Positions 36,440 through 48,429 of a stretch of 64,000 bases of DNA are shown in pieces. The translations under genes were made by a program, and so were the position numbers. The first letter of the stretch is position 1; each line of letters starts with the position of its first letter. This DNA comes from Paracentrotus lividus (lineage: Eukaryota > Echinodermata > Echinoidea > Camarodonta > Echinidae): contig CALNVZ010002100.1 of NCBI GenBank assembly GCA_940671915.1, forward strand, positions 69,530,006 through 69,594,005, given 5' to 3'. The notes under the pieces are model-generated. The model was not told where the DNA came from and searched no databases. It was given only the letters and a program-made list of their open reading frames with translations.

Positions 36440-37525
36440 TCTGTGGTAATCATACATGTAGTCCTGTAACATGAGTGTGGCGAATCCTATTGGAAGTGTG
36501 TCCATCCTGTGGTAATGGGTATGTGTCAGTCCTGAAGTAATAGATGTGTGTAGTTTTTTATATTTTTAATTGGTGTGCAGTAGCTAGTCTTATGGTAGGC
36601 CAATGGGTGTGTGTAGTGCAGTAGATTCTTTATGTATGACCAATGGGTGTGTGGTAGTGCAATAGTTATCTTATGGTGTGACCAATGGGTGTGTGGTAGT
36701 GCAATGTATTATCCTTAGGTAATGGATATGTGGTAATCCTGTGAACAAATGTGAAAGTCTATATGGGAACAGTGTGTGGTAGTCTTGTGGTAACATGTGT
36801 GTTGTTATCCAGTGGAAATGGGTTTTGTGGAGTCTTGTGGTAACATGTGTGTTGTTATCCAGTGGAAATGGGTTTGTGGGAGTCTTTGTGGTAACATGTG
36901 TGTTGTATCCAGTGGAAATGGTTGTGGGAGTCTTGTGGTACATGGGTGTGGTACCAGTGGAAATGGGTTTGTGGGAGTCCTGTGGTAACATGTGTGTTGT
37001 TATCCAGTGGAAATGGGTTTTGGTGGGAGTCTATGGTAACATGTGTGTGGTAGTCTGTGGTAACATGTGTGTTGTTATCCAGTGGAAATGGGTTTGTGGG
37101 AGTCTTATGGGAACAGGTGTGTGTAGTCTTGTGGTAACATGTGTTTGTTATCCAGTGGAAATGGGTTTGTGGGAGTCTTGTGGTAACATGGGTGTGGTAA
37201 TCAGTGAAATGGTTTGTGGGAGTCCGTGGTAACATGTGTGTTGTTATCAGTGGAAATGGTGTGTGGTATCCTGTGGTAACATGTGTTGTTATCCAGTGGA
37301 AATGGGTTTGTGGAGTCTTATGGTAACATTGTGTGGTAGTCTTGTGGTAACATGTGTGTTGTTATCAGTGGAATGGGTTTGTGGAGTCTTGTGGTAACAT
37401 GGGTGTTGTTATCCAGTGGGGAATGGGTTTGTGGGAGTCTGTGGTAACATGTTGTGTTGTTATCCAGTGGAAATGGGTTGTGGGAGTCTTGTGGTAACAT
37501 GGTGTGGTAATCCTGCATATTAGAT
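36440..37525 (+). repeat. 50-bp minisatellite, copy in duplicate unit B
   Basis: This is the same array as at 29720-30830, with the same unit words (GTTGTTATCCAGTGG, AAATGGGTTTGTGG) and the same flanking order, but with many more one-base deletions. Confidence 0.88.
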
Positions 37526-37929
37526 GATGAAGTCATTATGCAACTGGTGTGGAGAGCTCAATTACTAGAAAAATCAATATGGTACAATGATACCAAAACA
37601 TTTAATATTCTGTGGTATCTTGTGCTGTAAAATATACCACAGGAATACAACCATTTTTTTGGATAATACCCCAACCAAGCAAAGAGGGGACCTCACAATT
37701 TTTCACGTCATGGCAGCCAAATGCTATCAGCGGGAGGGGTAGGTTGTGAAATTTTTTTTTGCTGTCCATATTTAATTTAGGCCTACATCCATTTTCATCC
37801 ATATGGGGAGGGGTATAAGTTCTCTCACTCAGGTCGACTGACGGCCACCTACTACGTTTTTAGACTTTTTCTTACTTTTTTTTTTTTTGGGGGGGGGGGG
37901 AAGGGGCTCTTGGGGGAGGGCACCATGTC

Positions 37930-37954
37930 NNNNNNNNNNNNNNNNNNNNNNNNN
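37930..37954. other. Assembly gap (25 N)
   Basis: Twenty-five N bases separate duplicate unit B from the next low-quality segment. The round number suggests a placeholder rather than a measured gap. Both sides carry similar GGGG...AAGGGGCTCTTGGG text, as if the same sequence abuts the gap twice. Confidence 0.98.
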
Positions 37955-39172
37955 GGGAGGGGGGGGGAAGGGCTCTTGGGAGGGGCGACATGTGCTCTAG
38001 TCGCCCCCTGGATCCGCTACTAGTTAGGGTATCATTTTGCACCTCTCAGACATCAGAAAGTCTGCCCCCCAATCTTTCGTGATGAGTCGGAGAGTAGATC
38101 CCAACATTTGTTGCGTTTATGTGCGAGCCGTAGATTGCCTATTCAATTTGTTCTTAACAATCAATTGATAGTTCTGGTAAAAATCCGTACCAAGTTGAAT
38201 AGAGCGTCGCTGAACCCGCAAAAATAAATGAAATGCTTAATAGGGCTAAGCCGCCTGCACACTGTGCGGATTTGCTGGCGATGCGATTTTGGAACGAATG
38301 GAAGTTTTTCTTAATATGATCATATCCTAAGTGCATTAAAAATTATGTTGATGAGACTCGCAGGAGTACCAATGTTGTAGCGCACACCAATGCCATATCC
38401 GAAATTTTTTATTTTTTTCCTTGTGACAAGATGGTTCGTCGTGTGTGAAGTCTGGTTATGAATGTCAATTAGTCTTTATCTTAAATCGCTAAATCCCGAC
38501 AATCACCCATTTTTTGATTTATTACCAACCTATGATCTGACAAGGTCTACTGCGAAAGAGGGTTTTTACCTATACTTCAACAACATATTGGATATTTTTC
38601 GTTCTTAAATATCATCTTTAGTCCAAAACTCAAATTTCTTATCAGCCTCCAGGACACGTCAACGCGCAGTTCGGTAACATATATTCCAACCGTGTAAATG
38701 GTAGCGGAATGTGTATTATTCATCGTAGGAGAATACTATCTGAAATTCTTTATGTTTCGCAACAGGCTCACTGACATCTCACTGTGCACATATGGATGCG
38801 GTACGCAATATATTTAACTCATTTCTCTACAATTAAAATCGTGATTATCAAGGCGTTCTCCTCTCCAAAACATTCGTACCCTATCGTCCTTAATCTTGCA
38901 TGCAACTTTTATTCGCACTTCAGTTGTTCTGATCTTGATGAACTCTCGTTGTTTTTTGTGTTGGCTGTAGAATTCGAGCTATGCAAGATGTAGGAAGAAG
39001 GTAGTATAGGTATATATGAGGATATGAGCGGATAATATCAATATGAGTTCTCTAGCTAAGGCTCGAGCACCCTGCACCTTCTACGGAACACATTAAAAAC
39101 GACGTTTCTTCATCATCGCTGAAAGACAAACAAAGTACACACAACTATAAGAAAAAACAAAAAAAGACAAAA

Positions 39173-39560
39173 AAATGTCCCTCGAATTTCGAATGTATCG
39201 ATTGCAGATGCGATTCGCTCACATGCCATTACGCTCGTCTTCCTGAATTGTTGCGTAATCTACTCAGGAAAGGTCGTCGATCAGTGGGAGCTGTTGGCCG
39301 ATGCAATTCCTTCAGCAATTGTTATCTCCGCTTCTGAATGATATGTGGGCAGCAAGAGTCAGCATTTATTGTTCTGGGTAGAACCGACCCTTCAGCTGAC
39401 TACACAGAAAGATCCTAACTGCCACTCATTGATACGTAAATATTGGAAACCAGAGATTCCTTAGCTCATTTGGGTAACTTTTCAAAAAATTTCTGAATAT
39501 CGAAACTAGGCTCTCACGAGAATCGTAGATACATGAAGTGCTGAAGCTAGATCTGGATAT
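39173..39560 (+). pseudogene. Scrambled copy of COA3 exon 1 (unit C)
   Basis: The words ATGTCCCTCGAATTTCGAAT, TTGTTGCGTAATCTACTCA and AGTGGGAGCTGTTGGCCGA parallel the real upstream and start region of COA3 at 42559-42680, then similarity fades. No usable open frame is left. It is most simply a low-accuracy duplicate of exon 1 from the same read set, not a second gene. Confidence 0.5.
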
Positions 39561-39935
39561 CCGTGTTTCTCGACAATTGCTACCTCCGACTCTCATCCCT
39601 CGGGTAATAATGGGTAAACATAGAGAATGTGTCGTGGCCCACTGACATCAACATAATAGTATAACACGATACTCCAGGTACCTTAGGCGTGTCATGGCCG
39701 GAGTGGCCATTCCGGAGTATATATATGACAGGGGGACCAAACAGCCTATATGCACCTAGTTTCTGACGGCTTATAAATCACAGAATTCAATATTTACATA
39801 CTATTTTTATACCATCTGTTGCTACATTTTCTGAGGATTAACTTGATGCAAAAAACATGGTAACTGGTGCCATATTCTAAATATTAACAGAAATATACGA
39901 AAATCGCTGAGTGAAACTGAAAGATCGAAACCCTC

Positions 39936-40461
39936 CACGGAAAAAAGTCTACCATTCCGCTTTTACAGAAATAGAGAACAATGCATTTCTATTGTTTGGC
40001 GCTCTGATTAGCTACTGGTAGCTATCGCGAGGAGCTCCGCCTCCCGGTTGCGATGACTGAAGTGCGTTGACCGTAACTGAACAACGCGATTCAGCTGTTC
40101 CCGATAAAGACCGCTTTGTCTTTGCGCGCTGTCAATCATAACCAAATTGGACCCATTTCGCAAGGAAAAACTGCAAGACTCGACTTCCAAAACGGTTAAG
40201 CGTAGACCCACCCTTTCAATATTTTTTTAGATAAAGAAGAGAAATATAAAAAGAACTTCAACGAATCCACTGTCGGACTACGCCCAACATTTCAAAACGT
40301 ATAAAGAAATGAGGACTTACCAAAAAAATAAATGACGAATCTAATTTTTATCGTGACTATTGTTCATTGGAAGCACAATGGTAGTGTATTTCATATGCTA
40401 ATTCGTGATCATTCGGCGTCATGCATAAATTACTAAATTATGGAGTAACATTTTCTCCGTG
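39936..40461 (+). mobile_element. CACGG-ended MITE, copy in unit C
   Basis: This has the same element and the same flanking CCCTC duplication (39931-39935 and 40462-40466) as 43137-43662, so it is the duplicated counterpart of that insertion rather than an independent one. Confidence 0.85.
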
Positions 40462-41977
40462 CCCTCTCACTCTGGCTTTGTTGTTGTTCGAACACAGTGC
40501 CTGCACTTGCGTTGAAGTTACATTTTAATGATGTGTTCTCTTCAAATTTTTGTGATATAGACTATAATTAAATTGTTCGATAACGTCTGTGGGAGCCATA
40601 AGGGCGTTATGCATCTAAAGATTTCCGTTGAGGGCCATAAGGGCGCTATACTGTACAAAGTCAATGTGTATTAGCGCCCTTCTGGCACCAAAACGAAACA
40701 TCCTTGATCTGCAATAGCGCCCTTCTGGCCTCTAAGCGACGATATAGACTATTCAATTTTTTGTTTTTATTTGACACTGCCCTTGGCTTGCTTGTAGTTG
40801 TAGTCTAGGTCTACTTCTACTTTCTACAATTCTAACAGTTAGATTCTAGTCATTACACTAAAGGAATTCCGAACTTTGAAATTAAACTATACTTTGGCCC
40901 CATTCACTTCATTAGTATATGAAGTGCGTAGATTGATTTAAAGCCTGCATAGCTTTAGGACCCCCTACCATACCTTTAATGTATCTTGTACCACATTGTT
41001 TTATTAAGTAATCCCAGGCCATACATAAGCAGCTCACTAACTGGGGAAGCTAAATTGGAATGTCAAATTTGGCGGTGTTGATGTGATTTTCACTAAATTT
41101 AAACGAAGGAAAGGTTTCTTCACCTGTGCGCACATGCGTGTCAATAATATATCGGACGTTCAGTTTTTGTTATTGAAATTACTCACAAAAAAAAATCATC
41201 GGACAGTTGCAAATCGTTCGATCTCATTGGTGTAATGGTGAATAAGTGATGTGAATTGGGTTCCGACATACGCTATCTTTGTCTTTTTGGACTAAATAAA
41301 TTGCAAAGTTGTGTTTTTTTTATTAGAATTAAAAAAAATAATTCAAAATAACCCCAACCCTTACCTATGTTAAAATATCATAAACCATTTCCACATTCTC
41401 ATTTTTCAATTTGGGTGGCTTTAGCAAAAGTAACTCTTGCCAAGGATGTAAAACCTTGTGAATAAAATTGTTTTTGCAATTTATTTATCAGATGGGGAGA
41501 TGTCAATATGACTCGAGTCAGACATCGTATATTGATCTGTCACCTTGTTGTATCAATGCTGTGTCTGTGCCCCTTAATTTCAACCTAATTTCTATAGATC
41601 TATACAGAGTAAATTTTTTAAAAGTCAATGTATTCAAAATAATTTAAGTAGGCCCCATTTCTATTTTATGAAATGGAGCGTAGAAGATATAGGGCATGGT
41701 CAATTAAAAATTGACCTTGCACTGGAAGAGCTATTAGCAGTGTCGCACATGTCTCCTAGCTGCCCCCTGGATCCGCTACTAGTTTAGGATCAATTTTGCA
41801 CCCTCTCAGATCTCAGAAAGTTCTGCACCCCCACTCTCGTATATCAATATTGAGTAGATCCCAAATTAGTTTCAGTTTATGTGCACCGTAGATCTGCCCC
41901 TATCAATTTTTCTTCATTCATGATTGTAAAATCAATTGTGCGCCCGCAAAAATAAATAAATGCATTAATTAGGCTAA

Positions 41978-42392
41978 AGCCCGCCTCACACTGTGCGATT
42001 TGCTGCGATGCGATTTTTGGAACAAATGGAAGTTTTTCTTAAATGTGACATATTCCAACATTCAAAATTATCTTATGAGATGCAGAAAAAGTATAGGAAC
42101 AATGCAAGCGAATTTTTTTTTCAAATGCGATCCGTTAATTGGGAGTAAATGTCAAATTAGCTTAAAATCGCAAGATCGCTGTGACGTCACTGCGATATAG
42201 AAACAATTTGATTTTAAACTATTTTATACAGAGAAGGGGGTTCGTAATAACCGTGAATTACAATTGTATTATTCACAGGAATACCAAGAACTTTGAACAG
42301 CATTAATTTCCTTGTTTGAATGTCCATATCAAATAATATATCAGTTTTCTCAAAAATCGCATCGCAGCAAATCGCACAGTGTGAGACGGGCT
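41978..42392. mobile_element. TAA-flanked MITE (415 bp) just upstream of COA3
   Basis: The ends AGCCCGCCTCACACTGTGCG and CGCACAGTGTGAGACGGGCT are inverted repeats that extend about 45 bp inward (ATTTGCTGCGATGCGATTTT on the left). TAA flanks both sides (41975-41977 and 42393-42395). A 3-bp TAA duplication fits the PIF/Harbinger type, by inference. It ends about 250 bp before the COA3 start codon. Confidence 0.8.
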
Positions 42393-42645
42393 TAATAGGC
42401 TATGCAAATGAAAATAAGGATAGATAAGAAATACATAATTATAAGTTCAGAGCTCAGAACTGCACTTCACGAAAACATTAAAAACGACAGTTTTCTTCAT
42501 CATCGCTGACAAAATAACAAAAAGACAACAACAAAAAAAAACAAAAAAAAGACAAAAAATGCCCCTCGAATTCGAAGTATCGATTGATCGATCGTACATG
42601 CAATTTATCGCTCGTTCCGAAATTTTGTTGCGTAATCTACTCAAA

Positions 42646-45635
42646 ATGGCGTCATCAAGTGGAGCTGGGCCGAGCAATCCTCAAAATCCCCCTGAAAGTA
42701 TGAGAAGGGTAGATTTTGTTCGAGACGACCTTTCGGCAAGAGATAAAGAATATATTGAGAAAATGACAGATGCTCATAGGAAAAATGTCGAAAAGCTATC
42801 GAGATCGAGATATGTCAGACGGAACGGTTTGCTTGCACTCGCACTCGGAGCAAGTGCGCTCAGTGTCTGTATCCTTTTTACCGTAGCCCCAGATACTGCA
42901 ATTCATGGGAGCTGATCGTTGAGTTATAATGAAGGGGGACCAAAAGCCTATGCACCTAGTTTCTGACGGCTTATAAATCACAGAATTCAATATTTTACAT
43001 TACTATTTTTATACCATCTGTTGCTACATTTTCTGAGGATTAACTTGATGCAAAAAACATGGTAACTGGTGCCATATTCTAAATATTAACAGAAATTACG
43101 AAAATCGCTGAGTGAAACTGAAAGATCGAAACCCTCCACGGAAAAAAGTCTACCATTCCGCTTTTACAGAAATAGAGAACAATGCATTTCTATTGTTGGG
43201 CGCTCTGATTAGCTACTGGTAGCTATCGCGAGGAGCTCCGCCTCCCGGTTGCGATGACTGAAGTGCGTTGACCGTAACTGAACAACGCGATTCAGCTGTT
43301 CCCGATAAAGACCGCTTTGTCTTGCGCGCTGTCAATCATAACCAAATTGGACCCATTTCGCAAGAAAAACTGCAAGACTCGACTTCAAAAACGGTTAAGC
43401 GTAGACCCACTCTTTCAATATTTTTTAGAATAAAGAAGAGAAATATAAAAAGGAACTTCAACGAATCCACTGTCGGACTACGCCCAACATTTCAAAACGT
43501 ATAAAGAAATGAGGACTTACCAAAAAAATAAATGACGAATCTAATTTTTATCGTGACTATTGTTCATTGGAAGGCACAATGGTAGTGTATTTCATATGCT
43601 AATTCGTGATCATTCGAGCGTCATGCATAAATTACTAAATTATGGAGTAACATTTCTCCGTGCCCTCTCACTCTGGCTTTGTTGTTGTTCGAACACAGTG
43701 CCTGCACTTGCGTTGAAGTTACATTTTTAATGATGTGTTCTCTTTCAAATTTTTGTGATATAGACTATAATTAAATTGTTCATAACGTCTGTTGGGAGCC
43801 ATAAGGGCGTTATTGCATCTAATAGATGTTCCGTTGAGAGCCATAAGGGCGCTATTACTGTACAAAGTCAATGGTATTAGCGCCCTTCTGGCACCAAACG
43901 AAACATCCTTGATCTGCAATAGCGCCCTTCTGGCTCTAAGCCGACGATATAGACTACTTCAATTTTTTTGTTTTTATTTGACACTGTCCTTGGCTTGCTT
44001 GTAGTTGTAGTCTAGGTCTACTTCTACTTTCTACAATTCTAACAGTTAGATTCTAGTCATTAACACTAAAGGAATTCCGAACTTTGAAATTAAACTATAC
44101 TTTGGCCCCATTCACTTCATTACGTATATGAAGTGCGTAGATTGATTTAAGGCCTGCATAGCTTTAGGACCCCCTACCATACCTTGTTAATGTATCTTGT
44201 ACCACATTGTTTTATAAGTAATCCCAGGCCATACATAAGCAGCTCACTAACTGGGGAAGCTAAATTGGAATGTCAAATTTGGCGGTGTTGATGTGATTTT
44301 TCACTAAATTTAAACGAAGGGAAAGAGTTTCTCTCACCTGTGCGCACATGCGTGTCAATAATATATCGGACGTTCAGTTTTTGTTATTGAAAATTTACTC
44401 ACAAACAAAAAATCATCGGCAGCTTGCAAGTCGTCTCGATCTCATTGGTGTAATGGTGAGATAGTGATGTGAATTGGGTTCGACATACGCTATTCCTTTT
44501 GTCTTTTTTGACTAAATAAATTGCAAGTTGTGTTTTTTTTATAGAATTAAAAAAAATAATTCAAAAATAACCCCAACCCTTACCTATGTTTAAAATATCA
44601 TAAACCATTTCCACATTCTCATTTTTCAATTTGGGTGGCTTTAGCAAAAGTAACTCTTGCCAAAGGATGTAAAACCTTGTGAATAAAATTGGTTTTTGCA
44701 ATTTATTTATCAGATGGGGAGATGTCAATATGACTCGAGTCAGACATCGTATATTGATCTGTCACCTTGTTGTATCAATGCCTGTGTCTGTGCCCCTTAA
44801 TTTCAACCTCAATTTCTATAGATCTATACAGAGTAAAATATTTTTAAAAAGTCAATGTTATTCAAAATAATTTAAGTAGGCCCCATTTCTATTTTATGAA
44901 ATGGAGCGTAGAAGATATAGGGCATGGTCAATTAAAAATTGACCTTGCACTGGGAAGAGCTATACAGTGTCGGTTTTCTCCCATCAAAGTCAATGCACAA
45001 AGATTGAATTGTTGGTTTCAAGCTCAAGCCCAGTCAAGGAGGCATGTTCTAAAAAGGGGTCGAAAAATTCTACTTAACAAAATAAGAAATATCTAATTGA
45101 AGATTGATAAATTGCGATAGCAAATACCCTAGATTATCATAATTTATTTTGAGGTAGGTTTTAGCTGGTTTCACTTATTATTATTGAGAAGTTTCCTCAG
45201 CAACGAAGAGGGCAACAGGCAGCAAATAAAAACAAAACCAAATATGGAAAAAGTGATTAATACATGTAAGCATCAACATGTCTTGAGGAGAGAGAGGGAA
45301 TCATCCAAGGCTTGGGTGTAAAATTAACATTGAATTACAATGTAATTGCTTTTATGTTTTAAATCATTGGGTACGAAATCCAGTTAGACTGTAGTACGAT
45401 GTATGTGTAATTCATATTTCGTGCAGGACTGCTAACTACAATACATTGTACTTTAAACTATTACAATGTTATTGTGTTGTCTTTGATTGTACATTTCTTT
45501 TATGCAGCATGATGATACACGTGCAAACAAAATCTTTCCTTAACGTCAAATCCCCTTTCAGATGCATACTCCATTTACTCTGTTTCACAGGAGTCATTTC
45601 TAGAGGACTTTGATGAACCAAAGAAAAATTTATAA
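42646..45635 (+). CDS. COA3: Cytochrome c oxidase assembly factor 3 (CCDC56/MITRAC12 family)
   Basis: Exon 1 is 42646-42868 and exon 2 is 45562-45635. The junction (GTC T / AT GCA) is phase 1 and gives a 98-aa protein (human 106 aa). Family role: COA3 is a small mitochondrial inner-membrane protein that holds newly made COX1 in an assembly intermediate. Seen: polar N terminus with RVDFVRDDLSARDKEYIEKM (about residues 20-40), a basic stretch SRYVRRN, one membrane segment GLLALALGASALSVYAYSIY (about 60-80), then YSVSQESFLEDFDEPK, which parallels human YSISQERFLDELED. The ATG at 42646 (AAAATGG) matches the length of relatives. An in-frame ATG at 42559 would add 29 residues and is less likely. 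The short second exon was found only by phase and homology; reading exon 1 on into the intron would lose the conserved tail. Confidence 0.88.
43137..43662 (+). mobile_element. CACGG-ended MITE, copy in COA3 intron
   Basis: It starts CACGGAAAAAAGTCTACC and ends in TTTCTCCGTG, with CCCTC on both sides (43132-43136 and 43663-43667). It is about 526 bp, collinear with 19923-20443 and closely similar to it, pointing to recent activity of the family. It is non-coding. Confidence 0.88.
43771..43967. repeat. Long imperfect hairpin with doubled module in COA3 intron
   Basis: The left arm (about 43771-43860) holds GAGCCATAAGGGCGYTATT twice. The right arm (about 43874-43967) holds its inverted counterpart AGCGCCCTTCTGGC twice. 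The whole can fold into a stem of about 90 bp around the loop TGTACAAAGTCAATG, with the internal repeats in register. The same structure is present in unit C near 40590-40760. It may be a MITE core or a transcribed hairpin. Confidence 0.75.
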
Positions 45636-48420
45636 TGCTACATGTACAGGAATATGTCTGGAAGTCTTTGAAAAAATGATGACTGCAGAAGGATGTGGCT
45701 TTAATGGGAGAAGATTATGTCAAGGAGAGAATCAAAGCAAAGGTTTTTTTTACCTTAGAAATGTCTTCAGAGAGATGGCAGCCTTCTTTCCAAGTACTGT
45801 TTTAAGTCTCAGCAAGAGCAGCCCAAACAAGAAATCAAAATGATTCTACATTTTTTTAAATGACATTTGCAGTGGACCGAACAGTATACTCCGAGTTGCA
45901 TATGAGTTTTGATTCCAGCTCCCATCCCCCCCTAAAAAAGTTCACTTGTACCCACTCTCCTATAAATTGATTACAAAAATATTTGGGTAATACTTTACAT
46001 GTAGTATCTGTATTCATTATTGTTTACCTTCAAATATAATGCCTGACTATTTTAAAGTAATTTTGTGCCATTGATATTCATATTGAATATTATTGACATT
46101 CATATTCATCCTCACCAAAGAATGCTTAATGGGGTTATATTCTTAAATAGGAATGAATATAATGTTAGGTGAATCAAACTACTTCCCAATTTTGAAAGCA
46201 ATGCTTATAAAACTCAGCTTATACATGTATAATCTTGAGATGAAAGTGACAGTTCAATATACATTTATTGAATGTGTTGCATATTTGTTGCCATGGTAAC
46301 AGACTAAATTTTCATCAACTGTTTTCGTATGAGGAAGTTGTTTTGTACTTACCCTATTTCTTGAAGCTGGGTAAGCCAATTGATTTATGCGTCCTTCAGG
46401 GGGTTGGAGGTCAGGACAGTTGTAGATGATATGCTGTCTGCTTACATGTATCTGCACCACAGGTGCCTAAACTCAAAGCTTTGTTTATTTTCTTCCAATT
46501 GCACAGAGTAGATAATAAATAATTCAAAATGTGTTGTCTTATGCATGCACATGTAGTTGGGTTAAGTGGGATGAGTTGGTTAACAGATAATTGGCATTAT
46601 AGCATTTTGCCTGTAACATGAAGAGTTAAATGCATGATTAATTACAAATTTGAAACAAATATTCTGATTAGATCAGAGTGTGACTTGTACATATGCATGT
46701 ATGCAAGAGGTACATGTACATGCAACTAGAATCGTAATTCTTCTGTTCCTCCCCCCTTTTTCTTGCAGGGCATTTGGAAAACAAATTTATCCAAGTTGAA
46801 GTACACTAAATGGAATTGGAAATTAGATAAACTGGGTGACACTAATTTTGAAATATTTTATCATGCATCAACAACTTGTGACAACATGCTGGGAGTTGTG
46901 TTCTTTGGAAATTTATCTCAACTCTCATTTACACTATATAATGACCTAAATACCAGTTTAACTTTTAAGCAAGGTTGACTGTGTATTTCTACTCAAATTT
47001 ATTGCATTATTGTAAAATTCATCATTGAGAAATCATCGTTGTTGTAATTGTCATTGTAATAGATTATTTTCAACAAATTGAGAAGTAACAATTTACTCAA
47101 AGATAAGAAAAACTTCCTTAACTAGAAAAACATCTCCAATTAGAACCTGTTCAGTCAACTCCTCTTATAACAAGGTGTTGGAGACTAAGCTAATTACATG
47201 TACGTTGTTATGAAAACTTGTTATACTTAACATATTGGCACGTACATGAACACTCATGTCTACATATTTGAAATTGGTAATAGAGAATCAAATTGTGATC
47301 TATGCTTGTTTTAACAGGAATTGACTGCACAAGTCTATCAGATTTCAAATAATAGACCCCAGGTATTAGTTGCATATACAATGTATTTCTGTTTACTTTT
47401 TTTCCAAACATTATTGAGTGCAATCGTGCAACAGATTATAAAAATTGAACTGTCACAATAAGTACATTTGTACTCAAAGTTGGACTGCTATTTCTTTTCT
47501 ATTCTTTTTTAATTTTCAATACTTCAATACAAAATTTACTTGTCACCATCAAACAGAATCATGAGACAAATTCTGTAAGGAAAAACAAGACATCAATTAT
47601 TGTTTAGTTACTTTACATAAAAATTACATGTTGAAAAAAAAAATATTTTATCCAAAAAAATGCAATGAATAGTGCTATGAACGTCACACATGATGGACTG
47701 AAGGCTTATAATTAAAAAAAAATAACCACTGTTATTGTTCTACATTTAATCTGTTCTCAAAATTCCCATTCTTCTGGGAAATTGTCAGTTTCCGGTCATC
47801 AAGGTCCGAAAACTAATAATGACTTCTCATGGGTAGCCAGTATGTTACCCATGAGAGTTTGCCATGTATAGTGTGTGCAAATAATTACCCATTACCATGC
47901 CAACTTTGCTCTGATTTTTAAGGCAATTAAAATTATGTTGGAACAATATTCACTTTTATATTATATGCTATATTGTGTTGATTTAAAATGATTACTTGAA
48001 TAATACTTGTAGTCCTATCCTATCAATTGGTACCTCAAGCATTTTGAGATTATGTAGATTTGGAATACTAATTGAGGATCGTTAGAAGCTTTATTATTTT
48101 CTAAAATGTATAAGTTTCTTCTTTTATTGTTAAGGTTTAAACCAGTTTATAGGTGATTCTATCTTTGTAAAGTGTATTTTAAGATGATCAATATATTGAA
48201 TAATGTAGGTACTGGTTTCCATTAAAAAAATACCTGCAATGAAAATCATACATGTGTGTGCATTTGTATCTACTTTTATATGTACTAGTTTGCTAATTAT
48301 ACATGCAAGTGTGGAAGCATTGAAATGCCATTTGACTTGTCATGGCGAGATCTTGTTAAATCGACTTAATGTCCTTAACATATGACCTGTAGATATATTT
48401 ACACCTTGCCATGAGCTGGC
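45636..48420. other. COA3 3' flank and intergenic, no gene seen
   Basis: AT-rich sequence with ACATGTA-rich patches. The frames at 45610-45843 and 46763-46978 have no recognisable family. No promoter, tRNA or strong repeat was identified. Confidence 0.5.
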
Positions 48421-48429
48421 TTTGATGCC

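Larger units (their letters stand above)
31211..37885 (+). repeat. Large tandem duplication, unit B (indel-rich copy)
   Basis: This segment repeats 24451-31209 in the same orientation, in the same order and including both MITEs. It is about 85 bp shorter. Differences are overwhelmingly single-base deletions and insertions, many in short homopolymers, spread evenly over exons and introns. It ends in a T run and G run 45 bp before a 25-N gap. The pattern fits an uncorrected long-read or alternative-haplotype copy joined during assembly rather than a genomic duplication. Confidence 0.9.
37990..41744 (+). repeat. Duplicated COA3 5' segment, unit C (noisy copy)
   Basis: It starts with GCCCCCTGGATCCGCTACTAG and parallels unit D (41745-44965) through to CAGTGTCG at 41744, where D-like text starts again. 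The first half (about 38050-39720) aligns only loosely, with insertions and scrambled stretches. The second half (39725-41744) is close to D apart from one-base indels. It lies directly after the N gap and looks like raw read sequence. Confidence 0.8.
41745..44965 (+). repeat. Duplicated COA3 5' segment, unit D (clean copy)
   Basis: This is the reference copy of unit C, carrying a MITE (41978-42392), the intact COA3 exon 1, the CACGG-ended MITE, a long hairpin and intron sequence. Similarity to unit C stops at CAGTGTCG near 44965, after which the COA3 intron continues uniquely. Confidence 0.8.

Noticed and set aside
42559-42645. 29-residue N-terminal extension of COA3
   Set aside because: In frame, but COA3 relatives begin at the MASSSG-like start and the later ATG has the better context.
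45610-45843. 77-residue frame overlapping the COA3 end
   Set aside because: It is out of frame with COA3 exon 2, unrelated to any family recognised, and lies in the likely 3' UTR.
46763-46978. Possible exon after an acceptor-like TTTTTCTTGCAG
   Set aside because: The acceptor word is good, but the 70-residue translation matches nothing I recognise and no partner exon was found.
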